A DNA stretch of 10,443 nt from positions 1 through 10,443 of the forward strand of contig JAJRAE010000006.1 in NCBI GenBank assembly GCA_028682985.1. Reading direction: 5' to 3'. This stretch comes from Methanobacterium sp. GTDB lineage: Archaea > Methanobacteriota > Methanobacteria > Methanobacteriales > Methanobacteriaceae. The notes below the pieces were generated by a model. It was not told the DNA's origin and made no database searches. It saw nothing but the letters and a program-made list of their open reading frames with translations. Position 1 is the stretch's first letter; every line of letters begins with the position of its first letter. Positions 1 through 5,831 of this stretch are shown one piece after another. A program made the translations under genes and the position numbers.

Positions 1-122
1 ACGGTTTCTGCAAGTACTTTACCTGCTAAGATGTTCATTCTTTGAGCGTCTCTTCCTAAAAATCTGTTAGTACCTTCCGGTAATATTAATACAGGTTGGC
101 CTTGGCCACCTAATTGTGCCAC
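1..122 (-). CDS. Thermosome (group II chaperonin) subunit, N-terminal fragment
   Basis: ATP-dependent cytosolic chaperonin subunit that assembles into the closed double-ring folding chamber of archaea. Only the first 40 codons are inside the window; the rest lies beyond base 1. The readable N-terminus contains QPVLILPEGTNRFLGRDAQR followed by MNILAGKVLAET, the characteristic start of archaeal thermosome subunits. The ATPase motifs are outside the window, so alpha/beta type cannot be assigned. The start is GTG at 122-120, chosen because GAGGTGAT (134-127) sits at ideal distance; the ATG two bases further upstream runs into a stop after three codons. The gene has its own TATA box about 45 bp upstream and appears to be monocistronic at its 5' end. 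Confidence 0.93.
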   Translation of the reverse strand, partial: MAQLGGQGQPVLILPEGTNRFLGRDAQRMNILAGKVLAET

Positions 123-165
123 ATTAATCACCTCTTTTGTATAGTAATTTAAAGGTGGGTTTGAG

Positions 166-175
166 GTTATATAAA
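166..175 (-). promoter_or_regulatory. TATA box of the thermosome gene
   Basis: On the minus strand this reads TTTATATAAC, a close match to the archaeal TATA box. A start of transcription about 25 bp downstream (near 145) would leave a leader of about 20 nt containing the GAGGTGAT ribosome site. The position is inferred from sequence only. Confidence 0.55.
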
Positions 176-262
176 TACTTTGTGTATAATGGATTTTTAT
201 TCCAGATCTATAAAAATCAATGGGAAATCCCCTAATTTATCTGGCTAAAACAAGTTATTTAG

Positions 263-268
263 AAAAAA
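263..268 (-). terminator. Possible oligo-T terminator after the 337-837 gene
   Basis: A run of six T on the minus strand lies about 70 bp past the stop of the 337-837 gene and upstream of the thermosome promoter. Archaeal RNA polymerase can terminate at such runs, but this one is short. An AT-only inverted repeat (AATAATAA at 303-310, TTATTATT at 331-338) lies right at the stop codon and could contribute. Weak call. Confidence 0.3.
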
Positions 269-336
269 TAATACCGACAACATGGTTTTTTGAGATAGAT
301 TTAATAATAAACTGTTCATTACAAAATAGATTATTA

Positions 337-837
337 TTATTTATCTAATTTCTTCCAATAGACAGTATCATCTCTTTCATAGGTTTCGAAGTATCCTTTT
401 CTCTCCAGATTGCGCAGTACATGTTCAAAATTTTCTTGTGATAGTTCACTGAAACCTATTTCTGTTATATGGGTGTAGAGGTTTTCCTGTGTATCTTCTT
501 CATTAGGGAGGAGTTGATAAACCTGTGACTGGAAGGATGTTAGGTCCTTTTTCGGTTTGGCTGTTAGGGCGTTGAAGTGATACTTGATTATCTCCAGCTC
601 TTCCAATTTCTGATTCTTCTTCTCTAAGAGTTCCTGGAGATTATTTATCTCCTTTTCCTTCTCCTGTAATTTGGTTTGGGCATCTTCCCTTACCTCAGAA
701 ATAGCTTCATCAGAATTGTACTCAGATGATACCTTCTGACATTTCTTAAGTTCCATCTTAAGTTTACTGATCTCCAGAAGACAGGCCTTCACCAGCTGCC
801 TCAACTGTTCACTATCATTGTCCTTTAACACAGGCAT
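337..837 (-). CDS. Unrecognised protein with coiled coil and probable C-terminal winged helix
   Basis: I do not recognise a named family. The 166-residue protein is soluble, with no signal peptide or membrane segment. Residues about 8-35 and 50-88 are charged, Glu/Lys/Leu-rich and heptad-like (for example KEKEINNLQELLEKKNQKLE at 59-78), suggesting a coiled coil. Residues about 98-166 look like a winged-helix domain: helices with SFQSQVYQLLP and NFEHVLRNLERKGYFE, followed by a TVYWKKL strand, the usual recognition-helix-plus-wing pattern. The start ATG is preceded by AGTGAT, a partial ribosome site. It lies between the thermosome and asd genes in the same orientation, but gaps of more than 200 bp on both sides make it likely to be its own unit. 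A DNA-binding role is inferred from fold appearance only; a coiled coil would allow dimerisation. Confidence 0.85.
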   Translation of the reverse strand: MPVLKDNDSEQLRQLVKACLLEISKLKMELKKCQKVSSEYNSDEAISEVREDAQTKLQEKEKEINNLQELLEKKNQKLEELEIIKYHFNALTAKPKKDLTSFQSQVYQLLPNEEDTQENLYTHITEIGFSELSQENFEHVLRNLERKGYFETYERDDTVYWKKLDK

Positions 838-866
838 CCAATCACTTTAATAATTTATGTATCAAA

Positions 867-878
867 GACTTTTAAACT
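867..878 (-). promoter_or_regulatory. Candidate TATA box for the 337-837 gene
   Basis: Minus strand AGTTTAAAAGTC lies about 30 bp upstream of the start codon, giving a short leader of roughly 10-15 nt. The whole gap is AT-rich and other TATA-like stretches exist (near 940 and 1005), so this choice is uncertain. Confidence 0.25.
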
Positions 879-913
879 TTAGGATTTGGGCTTTGGAGAA
901 CATATTAACCATA

Positions 914-1014
914 ACAAATATTTGTAAAAGATTTGAATTATTTAAATAATTTATTAAATATAAGGTTATTTAAATTTTTAGAGGTCATTCACTCTGTTTT
1001 AGGTATAAATACCT
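914..1014. promoter_or_regulatory. Cluster of three short palindromes in the gap upstream of the 337-837 gene
   Basis: Three palindromes lie within 100 bp: ACAAATATTTGT (914-925, perfect), ATTATTTAAATAAT (937-950, perfect, AT only), and AGGTAT-AA-ATACCT (1001-1014, 6-bp arms around AA). The last contains a TATA-like core on either strand. They could be operator or nucleoid-protein sites, or in part a by-product of extreme AT-richness. The rest of the gap 838-1071 holds the asd terminator and no ORF that I can support. Confidence 0.35.
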
Positions 1015-1027
1015 ATATTTTCTTTTT

Positions 1028-1054
1028 AAAAAAAAAGAATAGATTGAAAAAAAA
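1028..1054 (-). terminator. Oligo-T terminator of asd
   Basis: On the minus strand, two T runs (8 T at 1054-1047 and 9 T at 1036-1028) follow the asd stop codon within 50 bp, without a clear GC hairpin. Consecutive T runs are the typical archaeal termination signal. Confidence 0.6.
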
Positions 1055-1071
1055 TTTTAAAGATAATAGTT

Positions 1072-2118
1072 TTACATTATCTCATTGATCAGTTCCGCGT
1101 TGAGTATGGAAGCTCCGGCAGCGCCCCTGATGGTGTTATGTCCCACCAGAACATACTTCAGACTGTTGGGGAATACTTCATCTTTACGGACCCGGCCTAC
1201 GGTAACTGCCATTCCATGCTCGGCATTGCGGTCCATACGGGGTTGTGGTCGGTTATCTTCTTCCCGGACAATAATTGGGGTGGCCGGTGCTGAGAAAAGA
1301 TCTAATTTCTGGGGCAATCCCCGGAATTCACGGAAGGCATCTTCCACTTCTTCTATGGGGAAATCATCAGCCATCTCAATAAAAACAGCCTCGGTATGCC
1401 CGTCAAGGACAGCCACCCGGTGACAGGAGGTACTCACACCAAAGGTAGCTGGATTCAGGACCCCATCTTCCATGCTTCCCAGAAGCTCCAGGGTTTCAGT
1501 TTCCATTTTCTCCTCTTCCTCACCAATATAGGGGACTAAATTGTCAACTATGGCCATGGAGGGCACCCCATCATAGCCGGCCCCGGAAACGGCCTGCATG
1601 GTGGAGACAAATACTTTTTCAATGTCAAACTCATCATATAATGGTTTGAGGGTCATGGTGAGGGCGATGGTGGAACAGTTGGGGTTGGTTACTATGAAAC
1701 CATCCCATCCCCGATTTTTCTGCTGGACCTCAAGGAGTTCCAGATGTTCTGGGTTAACCTCAGGAATGACCAGGGGCACATCGGGCTCCATACGCATGGC
1801 CGCTGCGTTGGAAGCTACTTTCATTCCTGCCTCTGCAAATTTAGGCTCCACATTTAAAGCTATGCCTGCGGGTAATGCAGAAAATACGATGTCGACATCC
1901 TTTACCTCAGTTGGGTCAGTGTCCACTACAGTGATATCCCGGGCCACTTCTGGAATTTTAGTATCCAGATACCAGGTCACAGCATCCTCATATTTTTTCC
2001 CGGCTGATCTTTTCGAGGCGGTAAGGGCTGTTATCTCAAAATCAGGATGATCACCCAATAGTTCGATAAAGCGCTGACCTACCATACCAGTTGCTCCAAG
2101 TATTCCTACATTTACCAT
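1072..2118 (-). CDS. asd: Aspartate-semialdehyde dehydrogenase
   Basis: Catalyses the NADPH-dependent reduction of aspartyl phosphate to aspartate semialdehyde, the branch point to lysine, threonine/methionine and, in methanogens, the DKFP route to aromatics. The 348-residue product starts with a Rossmann nucleotide loop (GATGMVG, residues 8-14), has the catalytic cysteine in NPNCST (Cys148) and the substrate-binding/acid-base histidine in SCHRV (His233). Length and motifs fit the archaeal/fungal type Asd. The ATG at 2118 is chosen over an in-frame ATG at 2145 because AAAGGTGA lies four bases before it and MVNVGILGATG is the normal family N-terminus. It is the last gene of the lysine cluster, 116 bp after dapB, with an 18-bp inverted repeat in that gap. 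By eye it is richer in G+C (lines of 43-58%) than neighbouring genes. Confidence 0.96.
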   Translation of the reverse strand: MVNVGILGATGMVGQRFIELLGDHPDFEITALTASKRSAGKKYEDAVTWYLDTKIPEVARDITVVDTDPTEVKDVDIVFSALPAGIALNVEPKFAEAGMKVASNAAAMRMEPDVPLVIPEVNPEHLELLEVQQKNRGWDGFIVTNPNCSTIALTMTLKPLYDEFDIEKVFVSTMQAVSGAGYDGVPSMAIVDNLVPYIGEEEEKMETETLELLGSMEDGVLNPATFGVSTSCHRVAVLDGHTEAVFIEMADDFPIEEVEDAFREFRGLPQKLDLFSAPATPIIVREEDNRPQPRMDRNAEHGMAVTVGRVRKDEVFPNSLKYVLVGHNTIRGAAGASILNAELINEIM

Positions 2119-2122
2119 TCTT

Positions 2123-2130
2123 TCACCTTT
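2123..2130 (-). promoter_or_regulatory. Ribosome binding site deciding the asd start
   Basis: AAAGGTGA on the minus strand, four bases before the ATG at 2118. It sits inside the reading frame extended to 2145, which argues against the longer start. Confidence 0.75.
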
Positions 2131-2161
2131 TTTTGAAAAATCCATTAAAATTCTATTTTAG

Positions 2162-2179
2162 GGAATCTATCTAGATTCC
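2162..2179. promoter_or_regulatory. 18-bp inverted repeat upstream of asd (possible operator)
   Basis: GGAATCTA-TC-TAGATTCC: perfect 8-bp arms around a 2-bp centre, 44 bp before the asd start. A TATA-like AGATAAATGG (minus strand, 2187-2178) abuts it, so a bound repressor would block an asd promoter. With only a 2-nt centre and no T run on the sense strand it is a poor terminator. Regulator unknown. Confidence 0.45.
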
Positions 2180-2234
2180 ATTTATCTTTTTTTTGTTATT
2201 TAATTTATTCCAATTAACCTATTTATCTAAATTA

Positions 2235-3056
2235 TTATTTTAACCCTAAAACATCTCCCATATCACTAATCTTTCCTTCAGGAGCTGTAATAACATATCT
2301 GATTGCCTTTATTACTCCAGTTACAAAGGATTGTCTGCTGCTTGCCCGGTGAGTGATTTCCAGTCGTTCTCCTTCACCAGCAAAGAGTACGGTATGGTCT
2401 CCTACAATATCTCCTCCTCGAACAGCGTGTATACCTATTTCATTGACTGTTCTTGCACCGACTGGACCTTCCCTTCCATATACACCTGTTTTACTGGTGT
2501 CTCTTCCCAGTTGTTGGGCGATAATTTCATAGGCCCGCACTGCAGTGCCTGAGGGGGCGTCTTTTTTATGTTTATGATGGGCTTCTATGATCTCCACATC
2601 ATAATCAGCCAGAATGGGTGCCAGATCTTTAATTATTTTAAAGAAGACATTCACTCCCACCGCCATGTTGGGGGCTATAACTGCTTTTATTTTATTTTCG
2701 TCTATGATCCTGTTTATCCATTTAAGCTGTTCTTCTGAAAATCCGGTAGTTCCCACCACCAGGTTAACCCCATTATCAGCGGCTGTTTTAATAGTTTCAA
2801 CAGCTGCGTTTGCTATGGTGAAATCCACCAATACATCGGGCTTTATGTCCTCTAAAACTTGATAGAGTTCATCTGCAGGTGTGATTTCTACTCCAAGGGT
2901 TCCGATGCCTATTACCTCGCCCACATCTTTATTAGCATAGGGTGTGTTGGGTGCTTCTATGGCGGCCACCAACTTCATATCTTCCTGTTGGAGTATGGTC
3001 TTAATTATTTTGGAGCCCATCCTTCCGCTGGCTCCAGTTACTGCCACTTCAATCAT
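2235..3056 (-). CDS. dapB: 4-hydroxy-tetrahydrodipicolinate reductase
   Basis: Second committed step of the diaminopimelate route to lysine: NAD(P)H reduction of the DapA product to tetrahydrodipicolinate. The 273-residue length is typical. Visible motifs are the N-terminal nucleotide-binding GASGRMG (8-14), VGTTGF (101-106), and the family signature EAHHKHKKDAPSGTA (158-172), with the catalytic His160/Lys164 type residues and the SGT substrate-binding loop. The C-terminal part carries RGGDIVGDHTV and HRASSR, also conserved. The ATG at 3056 begins MIEVAVTGASG, the expected N-terminus. It lies 95 bp downstream of dapA with a candidate promoter in that gap, and 116 bp before asd. Together with DapL-type transamination encoded elsewhere it would supply lysine for protein and pseudomurein (inference from the order). 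Confidence 0.97.
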   Translation of the reverse strand: MIEVAVTGASGRMGSKIIKTILQQEDMKLVAAIEAPNTPYANKDVGEVIGIGTLGVEITPADELYQVLEDIKPDVLVDFTIANAAVETIKTAADNGVNLVVGTTGFSEEQLKWINRIIDENKIKAVIAPNMAVGVNVFFKIIKDLAPILADYDVEIIEAHHKHKKDAPSGTAVRAYEIIAQQLGRDTSKTGVYGREGPVGARTVNEIGIHAVRGGDIVGDHTVLFAGEGERLEITHRASSRQSFVTGVIKAIRYVITAPEGKISDMGDVLGLK

Positions 3057-3102
3057 TAATTATACACCATCCTTGGTTTTTTGAAAAATAATGGATTGAT
3101 CC

Positions 3103-3112
3103 TTTATAATAA
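3103..3112 (-). promoter_or_regulatory. Candidate internal promoter before dapB
   Basis: Minus strand TTATTATAAA lies about 50 bp upstream of the dapB start. Directly downstream is GGAT-TG-ATCC (3093-3102), a short inverted repeat that could be an operator. It suggests dapB-asd may also be transcribed separately from lysC-dapA. Confidence 0.4.
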
Positions 3113-3151
3113 AAGAAAGTAATAGAGAAAATTCAAGCTTTTTAATTAAGA

Positions 3152-4045
3152 TCAAATTAATTCCAGTTCCTTAAGAACGTTCCTTAACTTGGCACTGCTT
3201 TCATCTTTTAAAGGTGCCAGAGGCATCCTGACGTGTCCTGCTGGTCTTCCCATCATGTTCAGTGCTTCTTTGGCGGGTACTGGATTGGATTCTATGAATA
3301 AAACTTTCATTAAATTATACAATTCATAGTGGAGTTGCTCTGCTTTATCATAATCCCCTGCCAGGGCATATCTAACCATATTTCCCATCCGCTCAGGATC
3401 CACGTTAGCAACCACACTGATAACTCCTCTGGTGCCCAGGGATATCATAGGAAGTGTCAGGTTGTCATTTCCGGATATGATGCTGAAGTCGTCCCGATTT
3501 CCGTATTCATCCAGTTTTTTCTGTATCATAGATACTTTGTCCAGGTCAGGATTCGCTTCTTTTATGCCGATAACACTATCAAGCTGGGATACTCTGCCAA
3601 TGGTTTCCACATCTATATCAGTCCCGGTACGGGATGGTACATTATAAACAATTATTGGTATGTCTGTGGATTCTGTGAGCATTTTATAGTGCTCGAATAA
3701 TCCATGTTGTTGGGGCTTGTTATAGTAGGGAGTTATAACTAATGCCGCGTCTGCTCCTGCATTTTCAGCGTATTTCACCAGGCCGAGTGATTCTTTTGAT
3801 GAGTTGCTTCCAGCTCCGGCTATAGCTTTCACTTTACCGTTTACTTCATCTACCAGTATATCCATCATCTTCCTCTGTTCCAGATGGGTTATGGTGGCTG
3901 ATTCTCCGGTTGTTCCAGCTGCTAGAACACCTTCTACGCCTCTTTCTATCAGATAGTCTATGTTTTCTCGCATGCCTGCCTGGTCTACCTCATCTTCGAT
4001 GTTGAAGGGGGTTACCATAGCTACTATTGTACCTTCTAATTTCAT
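3152..4045 (-). CDS. dapA: 4-hydroxy-tetrahydrodipicolinate synthase
   Basis: Condenses pyruvate with aspartate semialdehyde, the first committed step of lysine synthesis by the diaminopimelate route. The 297-residue product is a class I (Schiff-base) TIM-barrel aldolase of normal length. Visible are AAGTTGES (42-49, carboxylate-binding Thr-Thr), VYNVPSRTG (133-141, catalytic Tyr134 and Arg139), and VIGIKEA (158-164) with the Schiff-base Lys162. The start ATG overlaps the stop of the aspartokinase gene by four bases (ATGA) and is preceded by AAGGAG, indicating translational coupling. Related pyruvate aldolases (KDG aldolase, N-acetylneuraminate lyase) share the fold, but the neighbours and motifs favour DapA strongly. 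Confidence 0.97.
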   Translation of the reverse strand: MKLEGTIVAMVTPFNIEDEVDQAGMRENIDYLIERGVEGVLAAGTTGESATITHLEQRKMMDILVDEVNGKVKAIAGAGSNSSKESLGLVKYAENAGADAALVITPYYNKPQQHGLFEHYKMLTESTDIPIIVYNVPSRTGTDIDVETIGRVSQLDSVIGIKEANPDLDKVSMIQKKLDEYGNRDDFSIISGNDNLTLPMISLGTRGVISVVANVDPERMGNMVRYALAGDYDKAEQLHYELYNLMKVLFIESNPVPAKEALNMMGRPAGHVRMPLAPLKDESSAKLRNVLKELELI

Positions 4046-5262
4046 TCTAAGACACTCCTTACCATTTCATAAGCTTTCTTACCATCATTCCATTCTACAA
4101 ATACGACCACTGAAGTTTGACTGGAGGATATCTCCACTATATTTATATCATTCTTACACAGTGGATCGGTTATTCTGGTAATTATACCGGGGGTATCTAT
4201 GAAGTCCTGACTGGCCACGGTGATCATGGCTATATCTCTGCCCAGGGATAATGAGCTGAGGTCGTCATTTTCCACCACAACCTCATGTAATATTTTATGT
4301 GCTTTATCTGCCAATTCTTTATTTATAAACAGGGTCACCGAGTTCTGGCCGGTGGAGATACCATATATGTTGATGTTATTTTTTGCCAGGGTATCGGTTA
4401 GGGTGGATAATACCCCAATTTTAGTTAATATTTCCTCTCCCACAACTGCCAGGACAGATATGGGTTCCTCATTTAATGCGGTTGTTTTAAGCATCTCATC
4501 TTTTGAGGGTCCGATTATTTCAGTTCCAATGGCTGAAAGATCTCCGTGTTCAAATCCAATTATTTTGGCGTTGATCAGGGGGTCCTTATATTTTAAAGCG
4601 TGAGGATGTAACACCTGCGCTCCATGGGTCGCTAGATCCCTCATTTCCTCCACAGATATTTTATCCAGTTTTTTAGCGGTCTGGAGTTTGTTAGGGTCGG
4701 TGGACATCACACCCCCCACATCAGTAACTATGATCACTTCCTCTGCCTTCAGGCAGTGTCCCAGTAAGAAAGCGGTTATATCACTACCTCCCCTTCCCAG
4801 GGTGGTTACGTTTCCTTCTTCATCTTTTCCCAGGAAGCCGCAAAGCACTGGTATAATGCCCTGATCAAGGAGTTTTAATATTTCTTTAGATTTTCTCTCG
4901 GTTGCTTTAAAATCTACCTTAGCATTTAAGTAGTTACTGTCGGTAAGTATGGGCCAGCTTTCCATATGCGGGTCGAGGTATTCAGATTTCACTCCTAATG
5001 ATTCGATGGTGGATGAAAATAATCTGACACTGGTTATCTCTCCCATAGAAACGATGTCTGCCATCTGTTTTTCTGTTACAGAATCGCCTATGGAGTCGTT
5101 AACCATTTTAAGTATATCATCGGTGGTCTTGTTAATGGCAGATACCACAACAACCACTTTACTTCCCTTCATATACTCTTTAACCACTGATTCGGCTGCT
5201 TTCTTTATTTTTTCTCCATCTCCAATGGAGGTTCCTCCGAATTTGGCTACGATTATTTCCAT
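4042..5262 (-). CDS. lysC: Aspartate kinase with two C-terminal ACT domains
   Basis: Phosphorylates aspartate with ATP, opening the aspartate family pathway. The 406-residue, monofunctional enzyme has the kinase domain at about 1-255, with KFGGTS (7-12), GRGGSD (156-161) and TDVGGVMSTDP (180-190) for ATP and aspartate binding. Two ACT domains follow at about 268-330 and 345-403, the second containing TPGIITRITDPL. ACT domains of this family bind amino acid end products, so feedback inhibition by lysine or threonine is likely, but the effector cannot be read from sequence. The ATG at 5262 gives the normal N-terminus MEIIVAKFGGTS; GGATGG lies upstream. It overlaps dapA by four bases and has its own likely promoter after rps17e. 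The 27-nt predicted leader is too short for a lysine riboswitch. Confidence 0.96.
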   Translation of the reverse strand: MEIIVAKFGGTSIGDGEKIKKAAESVVKEYMKGSKVVVVVSAINKTTDDILKMVNDSIGDSVTEKQMADIVSMGEITSVRLFSSTIESLGVKSEYLDPHMESWPILTDSNYLNAKVDFKATERKSKEILKLLDQGIIPVLCGFLGKDEEGNVTTLGRGGSDITAFLLGHCLKAEEVIIVTDVGGVMSTDPNKLQTAKKLDKISVEEMRDLATHGAQVLHPHALKYKDPLINAKIIGFEHGDLSAIGTEIIGPSKDEMLKTTALNEEPISVLAVVGEEILTKIGVLSTLTDTLAKNNINIYGISTGQNSVTLFINKELADKAHKILHEVVVENDDLSSLSLGRDIAMITVASQDFIDTPGIITRITDPLCKNDINIVEISSSQTSVVVFVEWNDGKKAYEMVRSVLE

Positions 5263-5310
5263 GTAAGTCCATCCTATATGATTAAATTCCTGGTAATCTT
5301 GAATAAAATA

Positions 5311-5320
5311 ATTATATATG
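5311..5320 (-). promoter_or_regulatory. Likely promoter of lysC-dapA
   Basis: Minus strand CATATATAAT is a good TATA box about 50 bp upstream of the lysC start, in the 82-bp gap after rps17e. Predicted transcription start is near 5290. It contains or adjoins GATTA (5300-5296) and TAATC (5286-5282), a loose inverted repeat. Confidence 0.5.
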
Positions 5321-5344
5321 GGTTAATTATTTCAAATAAAATAA

Positions 5345-5533
5345 CTAGGAGCGCTGTCTTACCAATCTGGTGATGTATCCTGCAATTTTATTCCTTAAAT
5401 GTTTAGTGCTTACAGAGGAATATTCCTCTACCATTTTTTTATTTTCATCGAAATCAGTGGTAAATTTCCCGTTATAAGTTTCAATCAATTCTTTAGCTAT
5501 TCTTTTAACAAATGATGTTCTGATATTTCCCAT
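5345..5533 (-). CDS. rps17e: Small-subunit ribosomal protein S17e (eS17)
   Basis: Archaeal/eukaryal-specific protein of the 30S subunit. The 62-residue product, MGNIRTSFVKRIAKELIE at the N-terminus and TKHLRNKIAGYITRLVRQ near the C-terminus, matches archaeal S17e closely in length and pattern; it is basic and helical. An upstream in-frame ATG at 5566 would add 11 residues, but the ATG at 5533 is preferred: AGGAGAT lies seven bases before it and archaeal S17e begins at this MGNIR motif. The gene starts four bases after the chorismate mutase stop, and its ribosome site is formed by the last codons of that gene, so the two are almost certainly co-transcribed. An aromatic/lysine cluster is an unusual but apparently conserved home for a ribosomal protein gene. 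Confidence 0.95.
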   Translation of the reverse strand: MGNIRTSFVKRIAKELIETYNGKFTTDFDENKKMVEEYSSVSTKHLRNKIAGYITRLVRQRS

Positions 5534-5537
5534 AATT

Positions 5538-5831
5538 TTATCTCCTAATAATTTTTTTTTGTTCAAATTTATTTAACTGCATTAAAATGTCCATAATTTT
5601 TAAAAGACTGTTTTCATCTATATTATTATCTTTAGCTAATCTTTTAATCTTTTCTTGGATATAATCTTCCCTTTCGGTATTTTTTATATCTATTTTAAGC
5701 ACCTGTTTGGCTGTGCCGATGTCTTTGGCCAGGGATGTTCTTTGAAGTACCAGTTCAATTATTTGGTTATCTATCTGGTCTATCTTATCCCGGGATACCT
5801 CAAGCAGTTCAAGTGCTTCTTTTTTATTCAC
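5538..5831 (-). CDS. aroQ: Chorismate mutase, AroQ class
   Basis: Converts chorismate to prephenate for phenylalanine and tyrosine. The 97-residue, all-helical protein has the size of a stand-alone AroQ domain. Active-site residues known from the E. coli domain line up with a constant offset of three: Arg14 (R11), Arg31 (R28), Lys42 (K39), Arg54-Glu55 (R51-E52) and Gln91 (Q88); Asn51 replaces D48. The start is GTG at 5831, supported by AGGTGAT (5843-5837) five bases upstream, inside the end of the shikimate kinase gene, which it overlaps by eight bases. The 3' half is very A+T-rich (about 20% G+C by hand count in 5581-5700). No dehydratase or dehydrogenase domain is fused, so later steps are encoded elsewhere. 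Confidence 0.94.
   Translation of the reverse strand: MNKKEALELLEVSRDKIDQIDNQIIELVLQRTSLAKDIGTAKQVLKIDIKNTEREDYIQEKIKRLAKDNNIDENSLLKIMDILMQLNKFEQKKIIRR
5540..5546 (-). promoter_or_regulatory. Ribosome binding site of rps17e inside the end of aroQ
   Basis: AGGAGAT on the minus strand encodes the final Arg-Arg and the first base of the stop of chorismate mutase, and lies at normal distance from the ATG at 5533. It decides the short start of S17e. Confidence 0.75.

Noticed and set aside
222..231. GGGAAATCCC as an operator upstream of the thermosome
   Set aside because: Only 4-bp arms around AA, about 50 bp upstream of the TATA box; too weak to support.
939..976. Direct repeat TTATTTAAAT
   Set aside because: AT-only and short; expected by chance in this gap.
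1598..2050. 150-codon plus-strand ORF across asd
   Set aside because: Antisense to a gene with intact catalytic motifs; its protein has no recognisable pattern and arises from codon bias of the real gene.
2119..2145. Nine-residue N-terminal extension of Asd starting at 2145
   Set aside because: A strong ribosome site lies inside the extension and the family N-terminus begins at the ATG at 2118.
2162..2179. NrpR-type nitrogen operator (GGAA-N6-TTCC)
   Set aside because: The repeat begins GGAA and ends TTCC but the spacing is ten bases, not six, and the neighbouring genes are not nitrogen assimilation genes.
3960..4181. Plus-strand ORF across the lysC-dapA junction, and similar antisense ORFs in dapB, lysC, aroK and cbiD
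   Set aside because: All are opposite well-supported genes and lack ribosome sites or family features.
5263..5344. Lysine riboswitch before lysC
   Set aside because: The gap is only 82 bp and the predicted leader about 27 nt, far too short for the aptamer.
5534..5566. Eleven-residue N-terminal extension of S17e starting at 5566
   Set aside because: AGGAGAT precedes the ATG at 5533 and archaeal S17e begins MGNIR; the extension would overlap chorismate mutase.
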